Source: Nitrospirota bacterium
Lineage (GTDB): Bacteria; JACPQY01
Assembly (NCBI GenBank): GCA_016190245.1
Contig: JACPQY010000024.1
Location: forward strand, 185,620-230,501
Length of the DNA: 44,882 nt
Direction of reading: 5' to 3'
The notes under the pieces are model-generated. The model was not told the origin of the DNA, did no database searches, and saw only the letters and a list, made by a program, of their open reading frames with translations. A program made the translations under genes and the position numbers. Of the stretch, positions 24,982 through 33,795 are shown one piece after another; the stretch's first letter is position 1; each line of letters opens with the position of its first letter.

Positions 24982-25866
24982 GTGCATCCGGTCCTTTTCA
25001 AGATCGGCAGTTTCACGATCTACACCTTCGGCGTCATGCTCTCGCTGGGGTTCATCCTCGGGAGCAGCCTCGCGGCCCGCGGCATCCGCGAGATCAAGGG
25101 CGACGTCCAAAGATTCTGGGACCTCTGCTTCTGGATCTTCATCGCCGGCATCGTGGGGTCGCGCCTCCACTACGTCATCATCAACGCGGGCGATTTCTGG
25201 GACGCCTGCTTCTATCCCGAGAAGGTCGGCCTGGTCAACAGCTCGTGCTTCGAGGCGCTGTACGTCTGGAAGGGCGGACTCGCGTTCTACGGCGGGTTCA
25301 TCGTCGCGTTTCTCACCAGCATCGCCTACATGAAACGACACAAGATCAACGCGTGGGCTTGGTCCGACATCATCGCCCCCTGCGTTTTCCTCGGCCTGGG
25401 GATCGGCAGGCTGGGTTGCTTCTCGGCCGCCGACGACTTTGGGAAGCCCACGGACCTCCCCTGGGCGCTCAAGTTCCCCAATCTCGTCGGATACCCGGAC
25501 CTGGAGAACGTGCCGATTCATCCCACGCAACTCTACATGCTGATGAAAGACGTGCTCGTTTTCATGGTCGGCTACGTCTGGCTCCGGAAGCGAAAGACCT
25601 TCGACGGCCAAGGGACGTTCGTGTGTCTCGGCCTCTACTCCGTGCTACGCTTCGTGGTGGAGTTCTTCCGCGGGGACTACAAACGGGGGTTCATCTTCGA
25701 AGCCGACCTCTTTCAGTTGTACGCCGACGGCATCGAGCAGTTCCCGCACTACGGGCCCGAGATCCTCTCGAACGCCCAACTCATTTCGATCATCCTCTTC
25801 GTGATTTCTCTCGGGATGTTGGCGTACCTTGCCCGGAGTTCCCGGGCTGCCCGCACGAAGGCGTAG
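24982..25866 (+). CDS. lgt: Prolipoprotein diacylglyceryl transferase
   Basis: 294 residues, multi-pass inner membrane enzyme that moves diacylglycerol from phosphatidylglycerol to the lipobox cysteine. Motifs: GGLAFYGGFI (about residue 95), GRLGCFSAADDFGKPTDLPW (about 145) and HPTQLYMLMKD (about 178-188). The start is GTG with an extended -10 box 7 nt away and no ribosome site. It heads the cytochrome c maturation genes with only 20 bp to ccmA, so it appears to be the first gene of that operon. The window encodes several lipoproteins that would be its substrates. Confidence 0.96.
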   Translation: MHPVLFKIGSFTIYTFGVMLSLGFILGSSLAARGIREIKGDVQRFWDLCFWIFIAGIVGSRLHYVIINAGDFWDACFYPEKVGLVNSSCFEALYVWKGGLAFYGGFIVAFLTSIAYMKRHKINAWAWSDIIAPCVFLGLGIGRLGCFSAADDFGKPTDLPWALKFPNLVGYPDLENVPIHPTQLYMLMKDVLVFMVGYVWLRKRKTFDGQGTFVCLGLYSVLRFVVEFFRGDYKRGFIFEADLFQLYADGIEQFPHYGPEILSNAQLISIILFVISLGMLAYLARSSRAARTKA

Positions 25867-25886
25867 CCCCGACTTTCCACTCGTCC

Positions 25887-26558
25887 ATGGCCTCCGAGAT
25901 TCTGCACCTTGAGGGAGTATCGAAGCGGCTGGGGGGACGCGAGGTCCTCCAGCAGGTGGAGTTGTCCGTCCTGGAAGGCGAGGCCGTGGCGGTGGTGGGC
26001 CACAACGCCTCCGGCAAAACAACGCTCCTCAACATCCTCTCCACGCTGTGGGCGATCGACAGCGGGGAAGCGCGTGCGTTCGGACTCGACCTGAAGCGAA
26101 AGGCCCGCCAGGTCCGCGCGCGGCTCGGCTACGTGACGCACGAAAGCCAACTCTACGCCGAGCTGTCGGTGCAGGAGAACCTCGAGTTCGCCGCTCGGCT
26201 GTACGGCATACGCGACCGCGCGGGGCGCATTGAGGAGCTGTTGCGATGGTTCGGGATGGACTCGCTCCGACGCGCACCGGTCAAGGATCTCTCGGCAGGC
26301 ATTCGGCGGCGCGTCAGCGTGCTGAGAGCCCTCATCCACCAGCCCCGCCTCCTCCTGCTGGATGAGCCCTTCACGAACCTGGATCCCGCCGGACGGCGGG
26401 TCGTCGAGGAAGCCGTCCGGGCCGTCGCCGAAGTGGGCAGCGTGGTCCTCACCGCGCCCTCGCTCGAAAACGTGCCGCCCTTCCTGAAGAAGAAAGTCTT
26501 CCTGCACCGCGGGCGCGTGGTGAGGGAAGACCAGACGCAACTCCTCACCTCGGTGTAG
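25887..26558 (+). CDS. ccmA: Heme exporter ATP-binding subunit CcmA
   Basis: 223 residues. Walker A is GHNASGKTT (family usually GPNGxGKTT), signature LSAGIRRRVSVLRALI, Walker B LLLLDEPF. With CcmB it powers the CcmABCD complex that releases the CcmE-heme intermediate. The longer open frame starting at 25245 is rejected, since its first 214 codons are the out-of-frame shadow of lgt. No Shine-Dalgarno precedes the ATG. Confidence 0.93.
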   Translation: MASEILHLEGVSKRLGGREVLQQVELSVLEGEAVAVVGHNASGKTTLLNILSTLWAIDSGEARAFGLDLKRKARQVRARLGYVTHESQLYAELSVQENLEFAARLYGIRDRAGRIEELLRWFGMDSLRRAPVKDLSAGIRRRVSVLRALIHQPRLLLLDEPFTNLDPAGRRVVEEAVRAVAEVGSVVLTAPSLENVPPFLKKKVFLHRGRVVREDQTQLLTSV

Positions 26559-26577
26559 GCGGCGATCGTCGAGTCCC

Positions 26578-27243
26578 ATGCTGAGGCAGGCCTTCTGGAT
26601 CGCGTGGAAGGACATCCAGCTCGATTTCCGTCAGCCGCGCGAGATCCTCGGTCTCATCACGCTCGGTCTCGTCTGCCTGTTCATCTTCGGCTTCGCTCTC
26701 GGCGTCGGGACGCCCTCGCCCGCCTCCCTCTTCCTGCCCTACTGGATGGCCCTCCTGTTCCTGACGCTGCTCTCCACACTCTGGATCTTCGAGCGCGAAC
26801 AACAGAACGGGACGCTCCAGGCCCTCCTCCTTGCCTGCCGCGAGCCATCAAGCATCTACTTGGGCAAGCTGCTCGCCTACAGCCTCCGCCATGCCGTCAT
26901 CCAGTTCGTGCTGATGGTCGTCTTCCTCACGATCCACAACCGGCTCACTCCGCACCTCTTCGTGTGGTTCGGGCTGGTCAACGCGATGACGCTGCTCGGC
27001 TTCACCGCCCTCGGCGTCCTGACGGCGGCGCTCCTCACCGGTGCGGGTGTGGCCGGAACGCTGGGGGGGGTGCTCCTCTTCCCTCTTCTGATCCCGGTCG
27101 TGCTGGGGGCTGTTTCGGCGATGGAGCGCGCGGTGGGCGGCGCTTCCGCTACGCCCGGGAACTGGCTCGAGTTGCTCGCGGCGGCCGACGTCCTCTTTGT
27201 TGCCTTTCCCGTGATAATCTTTGATAAGATACTCGAAAATTGA
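26578..27243 (+). CDS. ccmB: Heme exporter membrane subunit CcmB
   Basis: 221 residues with about six hydrophobic segments. Typical CcmB blocks are WIAWKDIQLDFR at the N-terminus, LPYWMALLFLTLLSTLWIFEREQ and LLLFPLLIPVVLGAVSAMER. It begins 19 bp after ccmA and ends 2 bp before ccmC. A G8 run at 27063-27070 encodes part of TLGGVLL, in frame. Confidence 0.93.
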   Translation: MLRQAFWIAWKDIQLDFRQPREILGLITLGLVCLFIFGFALGVGTPSPASLFLPYWMALLFLTLLSTLWIFEREQQNGTLQALLLACREPSSIYLGKLLAYSLRHAVIQFVLMVVFLTIHNRLTPHLFVWFGLVNAMTLLGFTALGVLTAALLTGAGVAGTLGGVLLFPLLIPVVLGAVSAMERAVGGASATPGNWLELLAAADVLFVAFPVIIFDKILEN

Positions 27244-27245
27244 CC

Positions 27246-27908
27246 ATGAGCCGCCCCCTGACACTTCTTGCGTATCTCCTGCTCTTCGCGGGGACCTACC
27301 TGGCCTTCGTCGAGGCGCCGCGAGAGGCGTACCAGCAGGAGTTTTACCGCCTCATCTACTTTCACGTTCCCTCCGCCTGGATGATGATGCTCACCTACGC
27401 AGGGCTCGCGTTCTTCAGTGCCATGAGCCTCTGGAAGAAACGCGAGAGATGGGACCACCTCGCGGTCTGTTCGGCCGAGGCCGGCACGGTCTTCACCGCC
27501 ATCACGCTCTTCACCGGCGCCATCTGGGGCAAGCCCGTCTGGGGGGTGTGGTGGACGTGGGATGCGCGCCTCACCACCACCCTGATTCTTCTGTTCATCT
27601 ACGCGGGGTATCTCCTCCTGCGGGCGTTTGCCGCGGACCCCGCGCGCCGGGCGCGATTCGCCGCGATCTACGCGCTCATTGGCTTCTTCGACCTCCCCCT
27701 GATCCACTTCTCCGTCCAGTGGTGGCGCACGCTCCACCAGGGGCCCTCGTTCGGCCCCGGGACGGGCGGGCTCGTGGGGGAACCGATCCGGATCATCGTG
27801 ATCCTCAACTTCCATGCGTTCGTGCTGCTCTACGCGAGTTGGATGTGGCGGCGGTATCGGACGCTCGCGCCTGTCACTCACATGGAAGCCCCAAAGGTGG
27901 AATCGTGA
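27246..27908 (+). CDS. ccmC: Heme lyase/handling protein CcmC
   Basis: 220 residues. The tryptophan-rich WWD motif is GVWWTWDARLTT, and the two external histidines sit in YFHVPSAW and LIHFSVQWWRTLH. CcmC loads heme onto CcmE. ATG 27246 is preferred over TTG 27240. The stop codon overlaps the start of ccmD by 4 bp. Confidence 0.94.
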   Translation: MSRPLTLLAYLLLFAGTYLAFVEAPREAYQQEFYRLIYFHVPSAWMMMLTYAGLAFFSAMSLWKKRERWDHLAVCSAEAGTVFTAITLFTGAIWGKPVWGVWWTWDARLTTTLILLFIYAGYLLLRAFAADPARRARFAAIYALIGFFDLPLIHFSVQWWRTLHQGPSFGPGTGGLVGEPIRIIVILNFHAFVLLYASWMWRRYRTLAPVTHMEAPKVES

Positions 27909-28009
27909 GCGAAGGCTGGGGATACATCGTCGGCGGCTTCGCCGTCGCCTACGCCTTTCTGCTGACCTATGAGGTGTTTCTCATCATGAAAGGGCGCCGC
28001 GCGTCATGA
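27905..28009 (+). CDS. ccmD: Small heme exporter protein CcmD
   Basis: 34 residues with one membrane helix (GYIVGGFAVAYAFLLTYEVF) and a basic end (KGRRAS), as expected for CcmD, which is needed to release holo-CcmE. It starts with GTG in a GTGA overlap with ccmC and ends in an ATGA overlap with ccmE. Too short to be picked up by length, but position and topology make it secure. Confidence 0.88.
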   Translation: MSEGWGYIVGGFAVAYAFLLTYEVFLIMKGRRAS

Positions 28010-28425
28010 GCCCCCGCTGGATCGCCCTCGCCATCGCAGCCGCCGCGATCCTGTTCCTGGTGTACCGGGGGACGGAGCAAGGCCTCGTGTACTATTACAC
28101 GCCGACCGAGATCCACGCCCTAACGGGGACCGATATCGAAAAGCGCATTCGCGTGGGTGGATTGGTGGAGGGCGGAAGCCTCCAGCGCACAGAGGGATCG
28201 CTGCTGCTGAAATTCCGAATCAGTGACGGGGCCCAGGCTGTGGACGTCCTGTTCTCCGGTGCACCGCCCGACCTCTTCCAGGAAGGGAGGGGAGCCATCG
28301 CTGAGGGGCAGTGGAAACCGGAAGGCGTCTTCGAAGCGGACAACATCCTCGTCAAACACTCCGAGGAGTACCAGCCGGTGTACGATGCCTCGTCGGGGTC
28401 GAAGCCACCCTACCGGGAGCCGTAG
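28006..28425 (+). CDS. ccmE: Heme chaperone CcmE
   Basis: 139 residues with an N-terminal membrane anchor (about 6-20) and an OB-fold domain. The heme-binding His118 and Tyr122 are in LVKHSEEYQP, the HxxxY form. CcmE carries heme covalently through the periplasm to CcmF. It overlaps ccmD by 4 bp. The 66 bp before ccmF contain no gene. Confidence 0.94.
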   Translation: MSPRWIALAIAAAAILFLVYRGTEQGLVYYYTPTEIHALTGTDIEKRIRVGGLVEGGSLQRTEGSLLLKFRISDGAQAVDVLFSGAPPDLFQEGRGAIAEGQWKPEGVFEADNILVKHSEEYQPVYDASSGSKPPYREP

Positions 28426-28491
28426 CGAGGTGGCAAGCATGTACTCCGCCGTCGCCAATCCCCCGTTCCCCTCCTAAGCACGCTCGCACCC

Positions 28492-30465
28492 ATGCTGGCC
28501 GATCTCGGAACCATTGGATTGATGGCCGCCCTTGCGCTCGCGGCCTTCGGCCTTGTTGCGGCCGCGATCGGGCAGAGACGCAACCGGCCGGCCCTCATCG
28601 CCGGAAGCCATCGCGCGCTCTACGCCATCGCGGGAGTGCTCACGTTCTGCATGGTAGCCCTCGCGTACGCGTTCCTAGCCCGCGACTACAGTATCTCCTT
28701 CGTGGCCCGGCACTCGAATCGAGACATGCCCGCCGCCTATGCCTTCTCCGCCCTCTGGGGGGGGCAGGAAGGCTCGCTCCTCCTCTGGGTATGGCTGCAG
28801 TCCCTCTACGGAGCGCTCGCGGTCCGGACCACGCGAACGGCCCTCCCCCAGCTCGCCGGCTCCTTCGCGGCCATCTTCCACGCGATCCTTCTCTTCTTCA
28901 GCGTGACGCTCGTGTTTGCCGCGGATCCCTTTTCGCGACTCTTCCCCCTCCCCACGGACGGTGGCGGCCTGAACCCGCTGCTTCAACACCCCCTCATGGT
29001 CATACACCCGCCGATGCTCTACCTCGGCTTTGTCGGGACGTCCGTCCCCTTCGCCTTCGCCCTCGCCGCCCTCATGCACAAACGGGTCGATCCGCTGTGG
29101 ATCCACCTCAGCCGAAAGTGGACGCTGTTCTGCTGGATGTGCCTGACGACCGGCATCGTCCTCGGCGGGCACTGGGCCTACCTCGAACTGGGATGGGGAG
29201 GCTACTGGGCGTGGGACCCTGTCGAGAACGCCTCCTTCATGCCCTGGCTCACGATGACCGCCTACTTCCACTCCACCATGGTCCAGGAGCGGCGCCGCCT
29301 CCTCGCCGGCTGGAACGTCGTCCTCGCGATCCTCTCCTACACGCTCTCCGTGTTCGGAACATTCCTGACCCGCAGCGGCGTGATTTCATCCGTGCACTCG
29401 TTTGCGCTGTCGAACATCGGCCCCTTTTTCCTCGGATTCGTCGCCCTCACCCTCGTTGTGGCCTTCGGCCTGTTCATCGTTCAGTTCTCGAAGATGAAAG
29501 GCCCCCGGGAGGAGCAGATCGAGCATCCCGTCTCGCGCGAAAGCGCGATCCTCATCAACAACCTCTTCCTCGTGAGCAGCACGTTCGTGGTCCTGTGGGG
29601 GACGATCTTCCCCGTTCTCTCCGAGGCCTTCCAAGGAAAGAAGCTCAGCGTGGGAGCGCCGTTTTTCAACTCGGCCCTCGCGCCGGTCGGGTTGGCCCTC
29701 CTGTTCTTGATGGGCACGGCACAGGTCATCCCCTGGCGAAAAGCGTCGGCGGGGCGCCTCGTGCGCAACCTCGGCATCCCTGTGTTGGCGGGCGCCGCCG
29801 CGGTGGCCGCGGCTTGGCGGGTAACCCAGCACCCCACGTTTTCGGCCGGCGCCGGTCTGAGCGCGTTCGTGGCAGCGGGACTGCTCTGGGACGTGGCCGT
29901 CAGCATCCGCGCCCGGCGGCGACTCCACGGCGAGGCGACCCCAGACGCCTTCGTGGGCGTGTTTTCACGACAGCGCCGGCGCGTGGGCGGCTTCGTCTCT
30001 CATGTCGGGATCGCCCTCATCGGCCTCGGCATCATGGGATCGCTCTTCAATGAGGAAAAAGAGATGCGCGTGGAGCCCGGCCAAACCGTCAGCGCGGGGC
30101 GCTACTCACTCCACTTCAAAGAATTCGTGCGCGATCATCAATCCGGCTATTTCTCCTACGGCGCGCTTTTCGACGTTGAGAACGACGGCAAGGCCCTTGG
30201 ACAACTCCGGCCGGAGCGCCGCCTCTACCCCAACCAGAACGATCCCACGACCGAGGTGGGACTTCTGAAAGGGCTGGGGGAGGATCTGTACATCGTCCTT
30301 GCCGACTTCGACCGCGAGGGCAAGTGGGTCGTCCTCAAGACCTTCGTGAAGCCGCTCGTCTCGCTGGTGTGGCTGGGCTGGCTCGTGCTCCTCGTGGGCT
30401 CGATGTGGGCCTTCATGGGACGGAGCCTCGCGCTTTCACCGCGGCCCACCGGGACAGACCGATGA
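28492..30465 (+). CDS. ccmF: Cytochrome c heme lyase subunit CcmF
   Basis: 657 residues with about 14 membrane segments. The WWD domain is WGGYWAWDPVENASFMPWL and the histidine region MVIHPPMLYLGFVG. Together with CcmH it attaches heme to the CxxCH of apocytochromes. The C-terminal periplasmic domain is at about 510-620. A G8 run (28757-28764) in ALWGGQEG is in frame. The stop overlaps ccmG (ATGA). Confidence 0.95.
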   Translation: MLADLGTIGLMAALALAAFGLVAAAIGQRRNRPALIAGSHRALYAIAGVLTFCMVALAYAFLARDYSISFVARHSNRDMPAAYAFSALWGGQEGSLLLWVWLQSLYGALAVRTTRTALPQLAGSFAAIFHAILLFFSVTLVFAADPFSRLFPLPTDGGGLNPLLQHPLMVIHPPMLYLGFVGTSVPFAFALAALMHKRVDPLWIHLSRKWTLFCWMCLTTGIVLGGHWAYLELGWGGYWAWDPVENASFMPWLTMTAYFHSTMVQERRRLLAGWNVVLAILSYTLSVFGTFLTRSGVISSVHSFALSNIGPFFLGFVALTLVVAFGLFIVQFSKMKGPREEQIEHPVSRESAILINNLFLVSSTFVVLWGTIFPVLSEAFQGKKLSVGAPFFNSALAPVGLALLFLMGTAQVIPWRKASAGRLVRNLGIPVLAGAAAVAAAWRVTQHPTFSAGAGLSAFVAAGLLWDVAVSIRARRRLHGEATPDAFVGVFSRQRRRVGGFVSHVGIALIGLGIMGSLFNEEKEMRVEPGQTVSAGRYSLHFKEFVRDHQSGYFSYGALFDVENDGKALGQLRPERRLYPNQNDPTTEVGLLKGLGEDLYIVLADFDREGKWVVLKTFVKPLVSLVWLGWLVLLVGSMWAFMGRSLALSPRPTGTDR

Positions 30466-30995
30466 AGAGGACCGTTGGGCTTGCCCTCCTCGGCGCCATC
30501 GCAATCGCCTTCATCGTGATATTCGGCCATGGGCTCACCCAGGACCCCCGAGCCATCCCTTCGCCGCTCGTGGGCTACCCGGCCCCGAGATTCTCGCTGC
30601 CCAAGATCGGCGGCGGCACCCTGCGGATCGAGGACTATGCGGGCAAAGGGGTCGTGGTCAACTTCTGGGCATCGTGGTGCCTCCCCTGCCGCGACGAGGC
30701 CCGGGTGCTGGAGATGGTTTCGCGCGGCTACGCCGAGAAGAACGTGGTCGTGGTCGGGATCAACATGCAGGACGAGGACGCGTCGGCTCAGAAATTCATC
30801 ACCGAAGAGGAGATTACGTTCCCGAACGGGCGGGATGCGGAGGGGAAAACGGCGATCGACTTCGGGGTGTACGGCGTACCCGAGACGTTCTTCATCGACT
30901 CCGCCGGGAGGGTCGCGCACAAGGTGGTGGGCCCCGTCCACGCGGACTCGATCATCGAGGGGCTGAAGAAGATCGCGCCGGGGGAGGCAGGATGA
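30462..30995 (+). CDS. ccmG: Thiol:disulfide oxidoreductase CcmG/DsbE
   Basis: 177 residues, anchored by residues 5-23. The thioredoxin motif is WASWCLPCR (Cys73, Cys76) and the cis-Pro segment GVPETFFID. It keeps apocytochrome cysteines reduced for heme attachment. Start ATG 30462 overlaps the ccmF stop, and its stop overlaps ccmH. Confidence 0.95.
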   Translation: MKRTVGLALLGAIAIAFIVIFGHGLTQDPRAIPSPLVGYPAPRFSLPKIGGGTLRIEDYAGKGVVVNFWASWCLPCRDEARVLEMVSRGYAEKNVVVVGINMQDEDASAQKFITEEEITFPNGRDAEGKTAIDFGVYGVPETFFIDSAGRVAHKVVGPVHADSIIEGLKKIAPGEAG

Positions 30996-31468
30996 AGCGA
31001 TTGATCAGGGCCGCGGCGGCCTTCGCCTTGCTCGGGGCCGCATCCGGCGTGCGATCCGAAGAGTCCAGCGCGGCCGATCCCGCTGTCGAAAAACGCGTCC
31101 GGGCGCTCGCCACTGAACTCCGCTGCCCCGTCTGCCAGAACCTCTCCGTTGCGGATTCCCCCTCGACGATGGCGGTTCAAATGCGCTCGCTCATCCGAGA
31201 GGAGATCGAGAAAGGCGCGACGGAAGATCAGGTGCGCTCCTTCTTCGTTCAGAAGTACGGAGAGTGGATCCTCCTCGCTCCGCTGAAATCAGGGTTCAAC
31301 TGGCTCCTCTGGCTGGGCGGTCCGGTCCTGCTGCTGGCCGGCCTCGTGGGCATCGTTTTCTGGGTGGCACGCCGGCGGCGCCCGATTGAAGACGTGCCGC
31401 CCGTGTCCGCGGAAACCGCGGCCCGGATCGAAAAAGCCCTCAAGGAGCGACTGGAGGACGGCGCGTGA
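30992..31468 (+). CDS. ccmH: Cytochrome c biogenesis protein CcmH (N-terminal type)
   Basis: 158 residues with a signal sequence, the redox motif LRCPVCQNLSV (Cys45, Cys48), and a C-terminal membrane helix (WLLWLGGPVLLLAGLVGIVF). This is the CcmL/CcmH domain without the TPR part. The stop overlaps the next gene by 4 bp. Confidence 0.95.
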   Translation: MKRLIRAAAAFALLGAASGVRSEESSAADPAVEKRVRALATELRCPVCQNLSVADSPSTMAVQMRSLIREEIEKGATEDQVRSFFVQKYGEWILLAPLKSGFNWLLWLGGPVLLLAGLVGIVFWVARRRRPIEDVPPVSAETAARIEKALKERLEDGA

Positions 31469-31767
31469 CGATCCTCGTGGCGGCCGCGGCCCTCGTCGTG
31501 GTCCTCTGGTTCGTGTCCCGACCCATCCTGGGCGGCCGCCAACCTGCAACGCCACTCGCTCCTCCCGTAGGGAATTGGGAGCTCAACGCCCTCCTCCAGC
31601 AACTCCTTGAAATCGACCTCGATCTCCAGGCAGGCCGCATCTCCGCCGGCGATCACGACCGCCTCAAACGCTTCTATCAGGCGCGCGTCGCCTCCGCCCT
31701 CGCCACCAGCGGAGGGGAGACAGGCGTTGCTGCAACACCGGAACCGGTTCAGGCCCCACGTACATGA
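31465..31767 (+). CDS. CcmI-like N-terminal domain protein
   Basis: 100 residues. One membrane helix (ILVAAAALVVVLWFVSRPIL) and then LLQQLLEIDLDLQAGRISAG, matching the start of CcmI, which presents apocytochrome c to the lyase. The TPR region of CcmI is absent. Starts with GTG in a GTGA overlap with ccmH. Confidence 0.7.
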   Translation: MTILVAAAALVVVLWFVSRPILGGRQPATPLAPPVGNWELNALLQQLLEIDLDLQAGRISAGDHDRLKRFYQARVASALATSGGETGVAATPEPVQAPRT

Positions 31768-32432
31768 CCGCCGCGCTCACCCTCGCCTTGGCCGCCCTTC
31801 TCTCCTCGGGCGACAGCGCCCGCCCCCCGGCCCCCTCAACGTCCCCGCACGGGGGGGCAACAATGGAAACGCCTCCGCCCGAGTCCACAACGAATTTCCA
31901 ACGCGAGATCCTCATGATCGACGTCGAACCCGGCCGCCTCCAAGTCCGCCAGATCCTCTTCCCGGCAGGGCCCGTCGAGACGCTCATGTTCACAGCACCG
32001 GAAAACGCCTCGGAGGTCGAACTCGAAAACGGTTTCTCGGAACAGACACCCATCCCCATCACCGAACGGACCTACTCCGCGCATCCCGTACCCGGGGCCT
32101 TCCCACTGATGATCAGGTACACGGTGCGGACCCTGGGACGCGACTACGAGCTGGTCAAGAGCGTGGACACGGATGCGCCCGAGCAGAGCGTCCTCGTGGC
32201 GCGGATGCTGCCGGCACCCCACGTGGAAACGGCTTCGTTCGAGGGCATGAGAGAGATGGGCGAAGGCTTGTACTACATCTACCGGCTTCCATCGGATTCG
32301 GCCACACCCACGCAGATCGTGGCGCAGTTCAGCGGCCTCCCCCTCCCCCCCACCGCCTCGCGATTGGTCGCAGGTGCGTTCGGCCTGGGGCTCCTGTCTC
32401 TGCTGTTCCTCGGGCGGCTGAAATCCGCCTGA
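31764..32432 (+). CDS. Secreted or membrane-anchored protein in the ccm operon
   Basis: 222 residues: a signal sequence (TAALTLALAALLSSGDSA), a beta-rich periplasmic domain with FQREILMIDVEPGRLQVRQI and TVRTLGRDYELVKSV, and a C-terminal membrane helix (LVAGAFGLGLLSLLFLG) with a short basic tail. No family is recognised with confidence; the layout resembles carboxypeptidase-regulatory-like or cytochrome-associated accessory proteins. It overlaps the upstream gene by 4 bp, so its work is likely linked to cytochrome c maturation. Confidence 0.75.
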   Translation: MTAALTLALAALLSSGDSARPPAPSTSPHGGATMETPPPESTTNFQREILMIDVEPGRLQVRQILFPAGPVETLMFTAPENASEVELENGFSEQTPIPITERTYSAHPVPGAFPLMIRYTVRTLGRDYELVKSVDTDAPEQSVLVARMLPAPHVETASFEGMREMGEGLYYIYRLPSDSATPTQIVAQFSGLPLPPTASRLVAGAFGLGLLSLLFLGRLKSA

Positions 32433-32442
32433 TGCCGGGCGG

Positions 32443-33573
32443 ATGGACGATCGCTACTCCACCATCTTCAGGTCGTTCTCGCTCCAAACCCCAAAAGCTG
32501 CCGATTGGGCCTTCCTCGGCCTGATCGTCCTGGCGCTGGCCGTCGTGGCCGCCGTCGGCGGCCTCGTCTACTACCGGGTCCAGAAACGCAAGGCCCGCGA
32601 GGGCGAAGCGGCCGAGTTCGAGCGCGTCTGCGCGCAGGACAAGCTCGACGAGGAAGAACGAGCCGCGCTGGACGAGATCGTGGCCGCCGCCCGGCCGGAG
32701 CCGCTGACCAGGATCTTCGCGGGCAAGAACGTCTTCGACCGCGCCGTGGCCGAGTGGGCCAAGACCGTCAATGCCGCCCTGAGGGACGAGAAGGCCGACA
32801 TTCTCGCGAGCCTTCGCCGTAAGCTCGGCTTTGCTCGAGCCAAGGAAGGACTCATGGTGGTCAGCAGCAGGAGCCTCAAGCCCAAACAAGTACTCGGGCT
32901 GGAGCTGACTCGCCGTGATCCCCCCATCGCGTTCCAAGCCCCCGTCCTCCAGGTGGACGATTTCGGGGTCACCGTCCAGGTTCCGGAAGACGTCGGCGGC
33001 AAGATCCACTTCATCCAGGGAGAACCCCTCGACGTGGAGTTCAACCGCCCCGGCGAGGGCACCTACGGCTTCCTGAGCCGGATCGTCGAGGTCCCCTCAC
33101 AAAGGCGCCTGGTGATCGAGCACTCGGAGAAACTCAGCGTCAGCCAGCAGCGCGCCTCGGTCCGGATCGACGTTCACCTCCCGATAAAATTCAAAAGGAT
33201 TCCCGCCCCGTGGGCACCGGACAAAGACCAAGTGGCACGATTGATCGGAGACGACCGGATCGAAACCATGCCCGGCACCGTGGTGAACCTCAGCTCGGAC
33301 GGCGCGCTCGTCCGGGTCGAAGAGAAGTTCTACACCAACGACTGCATCCACTTCCGGCTCCAGTTCGACGCCAAGGAACGCGATTCCAAGATCACCTTCT
33401 ACTGCAAGGTCCTCGGGGCGTCCCCCCACGCCAACGGCAAGGAGTTTCTCCTCCGCACGCAATTCGTGGACATGGCCGAGCCGATCCGGGAAAGGCTCGT
33501 GCAGTATCTGTTCCGGGTTCAGACGGAGAGCGTCAAGGAAAAATCCGGCCTCGCCCCCGTCCGCGTCGCCTGA
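32443..33573 (+). CDS. Membrane-anchored PilZ-domain protein
   Basis: 376 residues. One membrane helix (about 24-45), a charged cytoplasmic linker, a YcgR-N-like beta domain (about 145-230) and a C-terminal PilZ domain with RASVR (RxxxR, about 237-241) and NLSSDGALV (N/DxSxxG, about 282). These are the c-di-GMP-binding residues, so it should respond to that messenger. It follows the ccm genes by 10 bp and ends the operon; why a c-di-GMP receptor is there is unclear. The window also has an HD-GYP protein. Confidence 0.9.
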   Translation: MDDRYSTIFRSFSLQTPKAADWAFLGLIVLALAVVAAVGGLVYYRVQKRKAREGEAAEFERVCAQDKLDEEERAALDEIVAAARPEPLTRIFAGKNVFDRAVAEWAKTVNAALRDEKADILASLRRKLGFARAKEGLMVVSSRSLKPKQVLGLELTRRDPPIAFQAPVLQVDDFGVTVQVPEDVGGKIHFIQGEPLDVEFNRPGEGTYGFLSRIVEVPSQRRLVIEHSEKLSVSQQRASVRIDVHLPIKFKRIPAPWAPDKDQVARLIGDDRIETMPGTVVNLSSDGALVRVEEKFYTNDCIHFRLQFDAKERDSKITFYCKVLGASPHANGKEFLLRTQFVDMAEPIRERLVQYLFRVQTESVKEKSGLAPVRVA

Positions 33574-33659
33574 ACCACCCGGTGAGGCCCGGGAGAGAGA
33601 CCCTGCATCGGCGTAGTCCTTCTGGAACTATCGCGCCCGACCGGTCCGGCCCCCTTGGA

Positions 33660-33688
33660 TTGACACCCCCCCCCCGGACGGATAAAGT
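33660..33688 (+). promoter_or_regulatory. Promoter of the SDR/AKR operon with C10 filling the spacer
   Basis: TTGACA (33660-33665), then C10 (33666-33675), then 7 nt and TAAAGT (33683-33688). The spacer is exactly 17. The short-chain dehydrogenase ATG lies about 100 nt downstream, preceded by AGAGGA. Nothing else is seen in 33574-33795. Confidence 0.7.
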
Positions 33689-33795
33689 TTGGACCTGTGG
33701 GACGTGGGAGGACGAGCCGTCGGGATGGTTGTGAGGCGGAGGGTGGGGTTCCCGGTCGAGCCCCCCTCGATGACGCAGTGAGAGGATAGTGCGCG

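Noticed and set aside
7119-28764. Claiming enrichment of poly-C/G runs by number alone
   Set aside because: With roughly one third C, two to four runs of nine or more are expected by chance in 45 kb, and shorter G8/C8 runs in ccmB, ccmF and the methyltransferase lie harmlessly in frame. Only position supports a role.
28311-30053. A 580-codon open frame overlapping ccmF
   Set aside because: Arg/Pro/His-rich out-of-frame shadow; ccmF is unmistakable in its own frame.
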